Shown here one piece after another: positions 9,554 to 20,083 of a stretch of 64,000 bases of DNA. Source of the DNA: Azospirillum picis (GTDB lineage Bacteria; Pseudomonadota; Alphaproteobacteria; Azospirillales; Azospirillaceae); NCBI RefSeq assembly GCF_017876115.1, contig NZ_JAGINO010000001.1, forward strand, positions 248,001 through 312,000, read 5' to 3'. Position 1 is the first letter of the stretch. Every line of letters begins with the position of its first letter. The position numbers and the translations under genes were made by a program. Under the pieces are notes generated by a model. It was not told where the DNA came from and did not search any database. It saw only the letters and a program-made list of their open reading frames with translations.

Positions 9554-9642
9554 GCCCGTTTCCCGCAGTCCGCCGCTCCGCCCGACAGTGCCGGCGGGGC
9601 GGAAGCGGCGGGTCCGCTCCACCGGGCAGTGGCGGACCCGAC

Positions 9643-9690
9643 GGCTGACTTGGTGGCTGATTTGGCGGCTGATCCGGCGGCGGACATGGC
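9643..9690. repeat. 12-bp tandem repeat, four diverging copies
   Basis: Units GGCTGACTTGGT, GGCTGATTTGGC, GGCTGATCCGGC and GGCGGACATGGC follow each other without gaps between the glnZ stop and the end of the DUF2239 gene. It is a second 12-bp tandem array in this window, different in sequence from that at 4892. No coding role is apparent. Confidence 0.7.
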
Positions 9691-9714
9691 CGGCACCGGC
9701 CGGCGCACAGCCCG

Positions 9715-10293
9715 TCAGCCGGCCTCACCCCGTGACGGGAAGACCTCGGCGGCCAGCGTTGCCGCATAGTCCCGCACGTCGGCCGGCCAATCGCGCGTCA
9801 GATCCCGGAACCGTCCGCCGTCGGCGGCATAGAGCGCCCGCACCGCCTCCTCATAGTTCGGCCGGTCGCCGGCGAGCGCCGACATGACGCGGTAGGCGGC
9901 CTCCTGCGCGCGGCGCACCCGGTCCTTCTCCTCCCCGTCCCGGCGCGCCTCGTCCACCAGCTTGCGCAGCGCCACCGACGCCCCGCCCGGCTGGGCGTTC
10001 AGCCAATCCCAATGGCGCGGCAGCAGCGTGACCTCGCGCGCCACCACCCCCAGCCTGGGCCGGCCCGGACCGCGCGGCGGCGCGGCATAGCGCCGGTCCA
10101 GGTCCGCTTCCGACCCGCTCAGGTCGAAGTCGACGGCGCGGCCCGTCCCGTCCTCGAAGACCAGCACCGGCGGCCCATCCGCGTCGGTCTCCAGCGCCGC
10201 CCGCACCGCGCGGGCGACGGCCGGCGCGGCTCCGGCGGCGAGGCGCCGGTCGCCACGGAAGGCGGTGCAGAGGGTCTCGGCGGTGACGGACAT
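9715..10293 (-). CDS. DUF2239 family protein
   Basis: A 192-residue protein matching the DUF2239 family (PF09998): VLVFEDGTGRAVDFDLSGSE at about residues 43-62, then RPRLGVVAREVTLLPRHWDWLNAQPGG at about 78-104, then a helical region with SVALRKLVDEARR, and near the C-terminus FRDLTRDWPADVR. The conserved 'TLLPRHWDWL' core is shared across the family, whose function is unknown. It has no signal peptide and is probably cytoplasmic. A near-consensus sigma-70 promoter lies about 30-60 bp upstream with two direct repeats on it, so the gene is probably monocistronic and controlled at initiation. It is convergent with glnZ. Confidence 0.88.
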   Translation of the reverse strand: MSVTAETLCTAFRGDRRLAAGAAPAVARAVRAALETDADGPPVLVFEDGTGRAVDFDLSGSEADLDRRYAAPPRGPGRPRLGVVAREVTLLPRHWDWLNAQPGGASVALRKLVDEARRDGEEKDRVRRAQEAAYRVMSALAGDRPNYEEAVRALYAADGGRFRDLTRDWPADVRDYAATLAAEVFPSRGEAG

Positions 10294-10322
10294 GACGGAA
10301 GCCTCCTGTGCGGTTCGGGCGC

Positions 10323-10351
10323 TTTATACCCGGATGAAAACCCGTCGTCAA
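10323..10351 (-). promoter_or_regulatory. Sigma-70-type promoter of the DUF2239 gene
   Basis: On the minus strand TTGACG (10346-10351) and TATAAA (10323-10328) are separated by exactly 17 bp, one of the best -35/-10 pairs in the window. It fires toward the DUF2239 gene, whose start is at 10293. Confidence 0.7.
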
Positions 10352-10370
10352 TATCCCCCGGATGAAACCC
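10329..10370 (-). promoter_or_regulatory. Direct repeats over the DUF2239 promoter, candidate operator
   Basis: Minus-strand GGGTTTTCATCCGGG (10329-10343) lies inside the promoter spacer. A second copy, GGGTTTCATCCGGG (10357-10370), lies just upstream of the -35. Starts are 27-28 bp apart. Fourteen of fifteen positions agree, so chance is unlikely. The position suits a repressor that contacts both copies. Confidence 0.5.
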
Positions 10371-10550
10371 TGTGACCGTTCGGCCACCCGTCCGGCCCGA
10401 GGGTTCTGCATGCTTGTGCCCCTGGTTGGGCACCGATAGGATCGGCCCCACCCCCGGACCGGTCCCCCGGACCGATCCCTCAGGGGCGACAGGGCCGTGC
10501 CGCGGGGTTGCGGGCGGCGTCCCGGTTGAGCGAGGAAGGTTGCCGGCGTC

Positions 10551-11804
10551 ATGGTTTCTGCCGATTTCAGCGTCAACAGCGGTGCGGTCTTCACCGAGGC
10601 CATCGGCAACGACCGGCTCGACCAGTTGGCCGACTATCCCTTCACCCGGCTGTCCCACCTGCTGGCGCCGATCACCCCCCGAGCCAACGTGGCGCCGGTG
10701 GTCCTGACGGTCGGCGAGCCGCAGCACACCCCGCCCGCGATCATCGACGAGACTCTCCGCGCCAACACCGCCGGCTGGGGCAAGTACCCGCCGGTCGGCG
10801 GCACCCCGGAATTCCGCGCCGCCGTCGGCGACTGGCTGAGCCGGCGCTACGAGCTGCCGGCCGGGCTGCTGCATGCCGACAGCTCGGTCCTGCCGCTGTC
10901 CGGCACGCGCGAGGCGCTGTTCATGCTGGCCCTGCTGGCGGTGCCGACGCGCAAGGCCGGCCAACAGCCGGCGGTGCTGATGCCCAACCCCTTCTATGCG
11001 CCCTACGAAGGGGCGGCGGTGATGGCCGGGGCGGAGCCGGTGTTCCTGTCGGCCACGCGCCAGACCGGTTTCCTGCCCGACCTCGATGTCCTGGCGCCGG
11101 ACCTGCTGGACCGCACGGCGCTGCTCTACCTGTGCACCCCCGCAAACCCGCAAGGGGCCGCAGCCTCGGCCGCCTATCTGGAGAAGGCGATCGGGCTGGC
11201 CCGCCGCCACGGCTTCGTGCTGGCGGTCGACGAGTGCTATGCCGAGATCTGGCTGGACCGGCCGCCGGTCGGCGCCCTGCAGGTGGCGGCCCGCCTGCCC
11301 CACGACGGCAACCCGTGGGCCAACCTGCTGGTCTTCCATTCGCTGTCCAAGCGGTCGAGCGCCGCCGGCATGCGGTCCGGCTTCGTCGCCGGCGACCCCG
11401 CCCTGATCGGGCGCTTCTCGCGCCTGCGCAGCTACGGTTGCGCCGGCATGCCGCTGCCGATCATGGCCGCCAGCACCGCACTGTGGCGGGACGAGGCCCA
11501 TGTCGAGGAAAACCGCGCCGCCTACCGCGCCAAGTTCGCCGCGGCGGAAGCGGAGCTCGGCGGCCGCTACGGCTACCGGCGGCCGGACGGCGGCTTCTTC
11601 CTGTGGCTGGAGGTCGGCGACGGCGAGGAGGCGACCAAGCGCCTGTGGGCCGAGGGCGCCGTGCGCGTCCTTCCCGGCGCCTACCTGTCCCGCTCCAACC
11701 CCGGCGAGCCGAATCCCGGCGCCGCCTTCATCCGCGTGGCGCTGGTCCAGGATGCCGAGACCATCGCCCAGGCCTGTGCATCGATCGTCCGCATTCTCGG
11801 CTGA
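10551..11804 (+). CDS. aat: PLP-dependent aminotransferase (aspartate aminotransferase / DapC-like)
   Basis: A 417-residue fold-type I aminotransferase. The PLP-binding lysine is Lys267 in HSLSKRSSAAGMRSGF; upstream are the cofactor segments LSGTREALFM, PNPFYAPYEG, CTPANPQGAA and VDECYAEIW. The first domain begins with HLLAPITPRANVAPVVLTVG. Genes in this position next to glnZ in Azospirillum were named aat, but the sequence class also includes N-succinyl-diaminopimelate aminotransferases (DapC). The nearby dapB (17620) makes a lysine/DAP role possible but not proven. The ATG follows GAGGAAGG by 11 bases. It is followed 69 bp later by ftsK on the same strand. Confidence 0.85.
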   Translation: MVSADFSVNSGAVFTEAIGNDRLDQLADYPFTRLSHLLAPITPRANVAPVVLTVGEPQHTPPAIIDETLRANTAGWGKYPPVGGTPEFRAAVGDWLSRRYELPAGLLHADSSVLPLSGTREALFMLALLAVPTRKAGQQPAVLMPNPFYAPYEGAAVMAGAEPVFLSATRQTGFLPDLDVLAPDLLDRTALLYLCTPANPQGAAASAAYLEKAIGLARRHGFVLAVDECYAEIWLDRPPVGALQVAARLPHDGNPWANLLVFHSLSKRSSAAGMRSGFVAGDPALIGRFSRLRSYGCAGMPLPIMAASTALWRDEAHVEENRAAYRAKFAAAEAELGGRYGYRRPDGGFFLWLEVGDGEEATKRLWAEGAVRVLPGAYLSRSNPGEPNPGAAFIRVALVQDAETIAQACASIVRILG

Positions 11805-11873
11805 CCCGTCCCGCCTACCGCTCCTCTTCGCCTTCAGCAGTCCCAGCTTTCCGCAGCACGAGGTTTCCACCCC

Positions 11874-14543
<2,670 letters not shown>

Positions 14544-14561
14544 GTGTTTTCGGGCTGCCCG

Positions 14562-14590
14562 TTGACAGCGGCGGGGTGCGGCACCAATAT
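14562..14590 (+). promoter_or_regulatory. Promoter-like sequence downstream of ftsK, reading antisense to the 24-codon peptide gene
   Basis: TTGACA (14562-14567), a perfect -35, is followed after 17 bp by CAATAT (14585-14590). No plus-strand gene lies downstream. A transcript starting near 14597 would run through 14641-14715, opposite the small hydrophobic ORF. It could therefore drive a short antisense RNA. Confidence 0.4.
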
Positions 14591-14640
14591 CGGGGGTAGG
14601 CGGACCGGGGGCCGTGATTTCCCAGCCCGCCCGCCCGATC

Positions 14641-14715
14641 TTAGTGCATCAGAAGGTCAAGCAGCCGCTTGACGATCTCCAGCACCAGGATCAGGAGAGT
14701 GAGGATCTTTTCCAT
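14641..14715 (-). CDS. Candidate 24-residue hydrophobic peptide
   Basis: A tiny ORF in the 327-bp spacer between ftsK and znuB. The peptide starts MEKILTLLILVLEIV and ends KRLLDLLMH, so it is almost entirely Leu/Ile/Val with a few charged residues: a single membrane-spanning or amphipathic helix. Two GGAGG Shine-Dalgarno copies precede the ATG (plus-strand CCTCC at 14716-14720 and 14724-14728); the distal one is at ideal spacing. Size, composition and strong ribosome site resemble type I toxins such as Ibs, and a plus-strand promoter at 14562-14590 faces it. No clear promoter for the peptide itself is visible. Function is inferred; it could also be a small membrane regulator. Confidence 0.45.
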   Translation of the reverse strand: MEKILTLLILVLEIVKRLLDLLMH

Positions 14716-14740
14716 CCTCCTACCCTCCGTCAGTGCGGCG

Positions 14741-14765
14741 GCGATGGCGGCCCACCCGCCATCGC
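14741..14765. other. 10-bp hairpin upstream of the peptide gene
   Basis: GCGATGGCGG (14741-14750) and CCGCCATCGC (14756-14765) form a perfect 10-bp stem with a 5-base loop. On the minus strand it would lie in the 5' leader of the small peptide, about 12 bases before its distal Shine-Dalgarno, or act as the end of the znuCB transcript. No U-tract follows on either strand. Confidence 0.5.
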
Positions 14766-14870
14766 GTCCGCAGGGGGACTGTGGCGCGGGCGGCATCGTC
14801 CGAAAACGGGAAAATTCCGCGGCCGCGTTCTTTTCCTGGTTGCAGGCGCGCGATCCGAGCGCCGCCCGGA

Positions 14871-15656
14871 TCAACGCCGCAGCGGCACCAGCGATCCCAG
14901 CAGGAACAGCGCCGCCGCGGCCACCACCACGCTCGGCCCCCCCGGCAGATCCCAGTGCAGCGAGGCCATCAGCCCGGCGAAGACGGCGGCGACGCCGATC
15001 AGCGAGGCCAGGGCCGCCATCGTTTCCGGCGTGCGCGCGAAGCGGCGGGCGGCCGCAGCCGGGATGATCAGCAGCGAGGTGATCAGCAGGATGCCGACGA
15101 TCTTCATGGCGATGGCGATCACCAGCGCGATCAGCAGCATGAAGGCCAGCCGCAGGGCATCGACCGGCATGCCCTCCACCCGCGCCAGATCCTCGTCCAC
15201 CGTCACCGCCAGCAGACGGCGCCACAGCAGCGCCAGCCCGGCCAGCGCCACCGCCCCGCCGCCATAGATCGCCATCAGGTCGCCGTCGGTCACCGACAGG
15301 ATGTCGCCGAACAGATAGGCCATCAGGTCGATGCGCAGGGTCTCCAGGAAGGCGAGCGCCACCAGGCCGAGCGACAGCGAGCCGTGCGACAGGATGCCGA
15401 GCAGGGTGTCCGCCGCCAGGGTGCGCCGCCGCTGCAGCGCCACCAGCGCCAGGGCCAGCGCCACGCACACCACCATCACCCCGACCATCGGGTTGACGCC
15501 CAGCAGGAAGCCGAGCGTCACCCCGAGCAGGGCCGAGTGGGACAGCGTGTCGCCGAAATAGGCCATGCGCCGCCACACCACGAAGGAGCCCAGAGGCCCG
15601 GCCAGCAGGGCGATGCCGCCGCCGGCCAGCAGGGCGCGGACCACGAACTCATCCAT
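14871..15656 (-). CDS. znuB: Zinc ABC transporter permease ZnuB
   Basis: About 261 residues and seven or eight hydrophobic segments; an ABC-3 family permease that forms the inner-membrane channel for Zn2+ import with ZnuC and Znu[21 protein letters not shown], then [17 protein letters not shown] (the ABC-3 coupling motif) and [19 protein letters not shown] are typical. The ATG at 15656 overlaps the end of znuC by eight bases, giving translational coupling. Longer in-frame starts would lie inside znuC and add non-homologous sequence. Transcribed with znuC from the Zur-controlled promoter at 16449. Confidence 0.93.
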   Translation of the reverse strand: MDEFVVRALLAGGGIALLAGPLGSFVVWRRMAYFGDTLSHSALLGVTLGFLLGVNPMVGVMVVCVALALALVALQRRRTLAADTLLGILSHGSLSLGLVALAFLETLRIDLMAYLFGDILSVTDGDLMAIYGGGAVALAGLALLWRRLLAVTVDEDLARVEGMPVDALRLAFMLLIALVIAIAMKIVGILLITSLLIIPAAAARRFARTPETMAALASLIGVAAVFAGLMASLHWDLPGGPSVVVAAAALFLLGSLVPLRR

Positions 15657-16449
15657 GGCAGCAGCCCCCGTCATGCTCCGAAACCACCTTGCCGTCCTCG
15701 GCATGGGCATGGTCGTGGTGGTGGACATAGACGGCGAGGTCGCGGGCATGGCCGCCGAACAGGGCATGGTACTCGGGATGGCGGCTGACATCCTCCGGCC
15801 GGCCGGAACAGCAGACATGGCCGTTCAGGCACACCACCCGGTCGGTGCGCGCCATGACCGTGTGCAGGTCGTGGCTGACCAGCAGCACGCCGCAGCCGCG
15901 CCGCTGCCGCACCTGGGCGATCCGGTTGAAGAGCTCGGCCTGACCATGGACGTCGACCGCCTGGTCCGGCTCGTCCAGCACCAGCAGGTCCGGCTCGCCC
16001 AGCAAGGCGCGGGCCAGCAGCACCCGCTGCATCTCGCCGCCCGAAATGGTCTGCACCGCCGAATCCGCCAGCCGCGTCACACCGGCCTCCTCCAGCGCCG
16101 CCTCCACCCGGTCGGCGGTCACCGGCCGCCAGAGCGCCAGGAAACGCCGCACGGTCAGCGGCAGCGTCTGGTCCACCGACAGCCGCTGCGGCATGTAGCC
16201 GATGCGCAGGTTCGGGCGCCGCAGCACCCGGCCGCCGTCGGGCGCCACCAGCCCGAGCACGGCGCGCACCAGCGTCGTCTTGCCGGCGCCGTTGGGACCG
16301 ATCAGCGTCACCACCTCGCCCGGCTGGACGGCGACGTTGACGCGGTCGAGCACGGTGCGGCGGCCGAAGCGGACGGTGAGATCCTCGGTCCAGGCAAGCG
16401 GGCCGGCGAAGAGCGGGGACTCGTCCCGGGATGTGCGGGGTATTGACAT
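15649..16449 (-). CDS. znuC: Zinc ABC transporter ATP-binding protein ZnuC, His-rich C-terminus
   Basis: A 266-residue ABC ATPase that powers zinc import. Walker A is [10 protein letters not shown] near residue 53, the signature is [17 protein letters not shown], and Walker B is [12 protein letters not shown]. The tail is rich in metal ligands: [13 protein letters not shown], and it finishes HDGGCCHG. This suggests a zinc-sensing or buffering extension on the ATPase, seen in some ZnuC proteins. The ATG at 16449 abuts the Zur palindrome and no Shine-Dalgarno precedes it, so the mRNA may be leaderless. Operon with znuB (8-bp overlap), divergent from znuA. Confidence 0.93.
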   Translation of the reverse strand: MSIPRTSRDESPLFAGPLAWTEDLTVRFGRRTVLDRVNVAVQPGEVVTLIGPNGAGKTTLVRAVLGLVAPDGGRVLRRPNLRIGYMPQRLSVDQTLPLTVRRFLALWRPVTADRVEAALEEAGVTRLADSAVQTISGGEMQRVLLARALLGEPDLLVLDEPDQAVDVHGQAELFNRIAQVRQRRGCGVLLVSHDLHTVMARTDRVVCLNGHVCCSGRPEDVSRHPEYHALFGGHARDLAVYVHHHDHAHAEDGKVVSEHDGGCCHG

Positions 16450-16468
16450 GTTACGTTATAACGTGACA
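16449..16468. promoter_or_regulatory. Zur-type operator between divergent znuCB and znuA
   Basis: TGTTACGTTATAACGTGACA is a 20-bp palindrome: nine of ten positions of one arm match the other, centred on TTATAA. It lies in the 88-bp gap between znuC and znuA and touches the znuC start codon. Alphaproteobacterial Zur boxes have the same form (TGTTA/TAACA arms around an AT core). A TTGACA (16443-16448) pointing at znuA and a TATAAC -10 toward znuC both overlap it, so zinc-loaded Zur would block both promoters. The zur gene is not in the window. Confidence 0.78.
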
Positions 16469-16537
16469 CCAGTTGCGCGTGAGTTCCCTATGCGCTGAAA
16501 CCGCCAGCCTGTCCAGCAAGACGAGAGGATCCCTCCC

Positions 16538-17539
16538 ATGCGCCGTCCCGCATTGTCCGCCACCCTGGCCGGCACCCTAGCCGGCGCCATGGCGGCGCTC
16601 TGCCTGACCGCCGCCCTGCCCGCCCGGGCCGAGGCGCCGAAGGTGGTGGTGTCGATCAAGCCGATCCATTCCCTGGTCGCCTCGGTCATGCATGGGGTCG
16701 GCGAGCCGATGCTGCTGGTGCGCGGCGGCGCCTCCCCGCACAGCTACGCGATGAAACCGTCGGACGCGAAGGCGTTGTCCGCCGCCGGCCTGGTTGTCTG
16801 GGTCGGACCCGAACTGGAGGGCTTCCTGGAAAAGCCGCTGGCGGCCAACGCCACCAGGGCCAGGCGGCTGACCCTGATGGAACTGAAGGGCCTGACCCTG
16901 CTGGAGACCCGCGAGGGTGGCGCCTGGGAGGCGCATGACCACGGCCACGAAGGGCATGGACATGAAGGGCATGGACCTGAAGGACAGGCGCATGGCGGCC
17001 ACGGGGACGGTGAGGAGCATGAGGAGCTGAACAGCCACATCTGGCTCGACCCCGCCAACGCCCGGGCCATCGTGACCGCGACGGCGGAGACGCTCGCCGA
17101 CGCCGACCCGGCGGATGCCGAAACCTACCGCAGCAATGCCGAGCGCACGATCCAGGCACTCGACGCGCTCGACCGCGAACTGAAGGCGACGCTGGCGCCG
17201 GTGAAGGACAGGCCCTTCGTCGTCTTCCACGACGCCTATCAGTATTTCGAGGCGCGCTACGACCTGTCGGCGGTCGGCTCGATCACCGTCAGCCCGGACC
17301 GCCGACCCTCGGCCAAGCGGCTGTCGGCGATCCGCGCCAAGATCGCCGGGCTGGGGGCGGCCTGCGTCTTCGCCGAGCCGCAGTTCGAGCCGGCCCTGGT
17401 GCAGACCGTGGTGGAGGGCACGAAGGCCAGGACCGGCGTCCTCGACCCCGAGGGGGCCGGCCTGCCGGAGGGCGAGGCGCTCTACCCCACCCTGCTGCGC
17501 ACCCTCGCCGCGTCGCTGCGCGGCTGCCTTGGCGCTTAA
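16538..17539 (+). CDS. znuA: Zinc ABC transporter substrate-binding protein ZnuA
   Basis: A 333-residue periplasmic cluster A-I binding protein. The Sec signal peptide spans about residues 1-31 and ends in AALPARAEA. The mature protein starts with VVVSIKPIHSLVASVM; zinc ligands of the family include His in GASPHSYAMKPSD, in LNSHIWLDPAN and in FHDAYQYFE. A mobile acidic His-rich loop (roughly residues 130-165) contains repeats such as HGHEGHGHEGHG, typical of high-affinity ZnuA. Its promoter shares the Zur palindrome with znuCB. dapB follows on the same strand after 80 bp, probably as a separate unit. Confidence 0.95.
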   Translation: MRRPALSATLAGTLAGAMAALCLTAALPARAEAPKVVVSIKPIHSLVASVMHGVGEPMLLVRGGASPHSYAMKPSDAKALSAAGLVVWVGPELEGFLEKPLAANATRARRLTLMELKGLTLLETREGGAWEAHDHGHEGHGHEGHGPEGQAHGGHGDGEEHEELNSHIWLDPANARAIVTATAETLADADPADAETYRSNAERTIQALDALDRELKATLAPVKDRPFVVFHDAYQYFEARYDLSAVGSITVSPDRRPSAKRLSAIRAKIAGLGAACVFAEPQFEPALVQTVVEGTKARTGVLDPEGAGLPEGEALYPTLLRTLAASLRGCLGA

Positions 17540-17619
17540 GCCGGGGCGGAGCCTGTGCTAAACCGCTGCTGGCAGCGGGTGAAGCCCGGCTCGGACAGCT
17601 CGAACAGGGGATTGGCGTC

Positions 17620-18417
17620 ATGAAGATCGGTGTCGTCGGGTGCGCGGGGCGCATGGGGCAGATGCTGGTGCGCGAGATCGCGGCGACCGCCGGCTGCACG
17701 CTGGCCGGCGGCACCGAGCGGGTCGGCGGCCCGGCGCTGGGCAAGGATCTGGGAGTGCTGGCCGGGCTCGAACCGCTGGGGGTGACCGCCATCGACGATC
17801 CGGCGGCACTGTTCGCCCAGGCCGATGCGGTGATCGACTTCACCAGCCCCGAGGCCACCGAGCGCCACGCCGCCCTCGCCGCCCAGTCGGAAACCGTGCT
17901 GGTCATCGGCACCACCGGGCTGAACCCGTCGCAGCAGGCCGCGGTCGCCCAGGCCGCCACCCACACGCCGATCGTCCAGTCGCCCAACATGTCGCTGGGC
18001 GTCAACCTGCTGCTGGCGCTGGTGGAGCAGGTCGCCCACGCGCTGGACGACGACTTCGACATCGACATCCTGGAGATGCACCACCGCCGGAAGGTGGATG
18101 CGCCGTCGGGCACGGCGCTCGGCCTCGGCCACGCCGCGGCGGCCGGGCGCGGCGTGGCGCTGGAGGATGTCTGGCAGAAGGTCCGCGACGGCCACACCGG
18201 CGCGCGCCCGCGCGGCGAGATCGGCTTCGCCACCCTGCGCGGCGGCGACGTGATCGGCGACCACACCGTGATGTTCGCCGGCGACGGCGAGCGGATCGAG
18301 CTGACCCACAAGGCGTCCGGCCGCCAGATCTACGCAAAGGGCGCGGTCCGCGCCGCCCTGTGGGCACGGGACAAGACGCCGGGCCTCTACACGATGCGGA
18401 ACGTCCTGGGGATGTGA
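17620..18417 (+). CDS. dapB: 4-hydroxy-tetrahydrodipicolinate reductase
   Basis: A 265-residue enzyme that reduces 4-hydroxy-tetrahydrodipicolinate with NAD(P)H in the diaminopimelate/lysine pathway, thus feeding peptidoglycan synthesis. The nucleotide-binding loop is GVVGCAGRMGQMLVREI at the N-terminus. TTGLNPSQQ and SPNMSLGVNLLL follow, and the family signature EMHHRRKVDAPSGTALGLG with the catalytic histidine pair and lysine lies near residue 153. The C-terminal GDHTVMFAGDGERIELTHKA is also standard. Length matches the family (about 265-275). It is convergent with the HD-GYP gene; a GC-rich imperfect inverted repeat lies between. Confidence 0.96.
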   Translation: MKIGVVGCAGRMGQMLVREIAATAGCTLAGGTERVGGPALGKDLGVLAGLEPLGVTAIDDPAALFAQADAVIDFTSPEATERHAALAAQSETVLVIGTTGLNPSQQAAVAQAATHTPIVQSPNMSLGVNLLLALVEQVAHALDDDFDIDILEMHHRRKVDAPSGTALGLGHAAAAGRGVALEDVWQKVRDGHTGARPRGEIGFATLRGGDVIGDHTVMFAGDGERIELTHKASGRQIYAKGAVRAALWARDKTPGLYTMRNVLGM

Positions 18418-18442
18418 GCGCCGCCCGGGCCGCCGGGGCTGC

Positions 18443-19954
18443 CTAGGCCCCCGCCCCGTCCCGCCCCAGCACGGCCAGGAAGGCGGAGACCACCCGCGGG
18501 TCGAAGTGGCGGCCGGACTCGGTCCGCAGCAGGTCCAGCACCTCGCCGATGTCCCACGCCTTCTTGTAGGGGCGGTGGTGGAGCAGCGCGTCGAAGACGT
18601 CGACGACGGCGACGATCCGGCCGGACAGCGGGATGGCGTCGCCGGCCAAACCGTGCGGATAGCCGCTGCCGTCGAATTTCTCGTGATGGCTCTCGGCGAT
18701 CTCGGCGCCCATCGACAGGTAGCCGCGGCGGTCGGCCCCGATGCCGGCATCGCGCAGGATGCTGCCGCCGATGGCGGCGTGCTCGCGCATGATCGCCATC
18801 TCCGCCGGGTCGAGCCGGCCCGGCTTGCGCAGGATGGCGTCGGGGATGCCGACCTTGCCGACGTCGTGCAGGACGCTGGCGAGCCCGATGGTGTCGCAGA
18901 ACCCCTCGTCCAGCTCGCCGGCGAAGTCGCCGCGGGCGCGCAGCTCCCGGGCGATGGCGGTCGCCCAGCGGCCCAGCCGCCGGACATGGTCGCCGGTGAC
19001 CTCGTCCTTGTACTCCGCCAGCTTGCCCAGCGCATGGACGGTGGCGACCTGGGCCTGGTGCAGCCGCTCGTAAAGCCGCAGGTTGTCGAGCGCCGTCGCC
19101 GCCTTGGCGCACAGGAGCTCGAACAGCGGACGGTCCACCTCCTGGAAGGGACCGCCGAGCAGGCAGAGCGCCAGCGGCGGCGCGTCGCGGCTGCGCAGGA
19201 CCGCGACGCCGTACCCGGCGCCCCAGCGCGGGCGGCCGTCGCCGAGCGCCGCGGCCACCGCCGCGGCAAGCTCCGGCGGCCCTCCTGGCCCCTCCCCGTC
19301 GCCGGGCAGCAGGACCGAGCGGGCATCCGTCATCAGCGCCGCCGCCTCCCCGGGCAAGGCGGCAAGGAAATCGGCGCAGGTCCGCTGGCCGGCCAGGCGG
19401 TCGGCAGCCTCCATCACCCGCTCCAGACCCCGGCGATTGCGCTCGATCGTGTCGATGTGCCGGTAGGAGCGCAGGGCGGCGACGGTGGCGGTGTACAGCT
19501 TCTGTGCCGTCAGCTCGCTCTTGGCCTTGTAGTCGTTGATGTCGTAGGCGGCGATCACCTGCCGTTCCGGCGCCTGTCCCGGCTGGCCGGTGCGCAGGAT
19601 GATGCGGACATGGTGGTTGCCAAGTCCGTCGCGGATATGGCGGACCAGCCTCAGGCCGGCGTCGTCCGTCTCCATCACCACGTCGAGCAGGATGGCGGCG
19701 ATGCCCGGATGCGCGGCCAGCAGGTCGCGCGCCTGCCTGGCGCTGTAGGCCGACAGGAAGCGGACCGGCCGCTCCTCGAAGACCATCTCGCCGAGGACGA
19801 CGCGGGTGATCGCATGGACCTCCATGTCGTCGTCGACGATCAGGATCAGCCAGGGCGGCCAGTCGCGGCCGACGTCCCTCTCCTCGGTTTCGGCGGCGAA
19901 CTCCAGCACATCGTTATGCGACGTCGCATCATCCGCGTCCCAGCCATCGACCAT
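18443..19954 (-). CDS. Response regulator with DUF3369 and HD-GYP domains (probable c-di-GMP phosphodiesterase)
   Basis: About 503 residues. A receiver domain starts with WLILIVDDDMEVHAITRVVL; the phospho-acceptor Asp is in AAILLDVVMETDD near residue 90. A DUF3369 middle region contains DINDYKAKSELTAQKLYTA. The C-terminal HD-GYP domain has the HD pair in SVLHDVGKVGIPDAILRKPG (near 363) and FDGSGYPHGL (near 430), so catalytic residues are complete and c-di-GMP hydrolysis is expected. The ATG at 19954 is preceded by GGGGACGG; an ATG at 20020 or TTG at 20026 is possible. No histidine kinase is adjacent, so its partner is unknown. Confidence 0.9.
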   Translation of the reverse strand: MVDGWDADDATSHNDVLEFAAETEERDVGRDWPPWLILIVDDDMEVHAITRVVLGEMVFEERPVRFLSAYSARQARDLLAAHPGIAAILLDVVMETDDAGLRLVRHIRDGLGNHHVRIILRTGQPGQAPERQVIAAYDINDYKAKSELTAQKLYTATVAALRSYRHIDTIERNRRGLERVMEAADRLAGQRTCADFLAALPGEAAALMTDARSVLLPGDGEGPGGPPELAAAVAAALGDGRPRWGAGYGVAVLRSRDAPPLALCLLGGPFQEVDRPLFELLCAKAATALDNLRLYERLHQAQVATVHALGKLAEYKDEVTGDHVRRLGRWATAIARELRARGDFAGELDEGFCDTIGLASVLHDVGKVGIPDAILRKPGRLDPAEMAIMREHAAIGGSILRDAGIGADRRGYLSMGAEIAESHHEKFDGSGYPHGLAGDAIPLSGRIVAVVDVFDALLHHRPYKKAWDIGEVLDLLRTESGRHFDPRVVSAFLAVLGRDGAGA

Positions 19955-20083
19955 CGCCGTCCCCGCCGGTCGTTCCGCTCCCGCCACCGGAAAATCCGAC
20001 CGGCGCGTGCATCCATGCATGTTCAATCAATTTCTGGTAAGGTTATCCACCCTTGTCAACATGGCGGGCAAGGCGGGGTTGCG

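Noticed and set aside
9715..10293. Possible involvement of the DUF2239 gene in nitrogen control because of its place beside glnZ.
   Set aside because: It is convergent with glnZ, has its own sigma-70 promoter and lacks any RpoN element, so proximity alone does not support a link.
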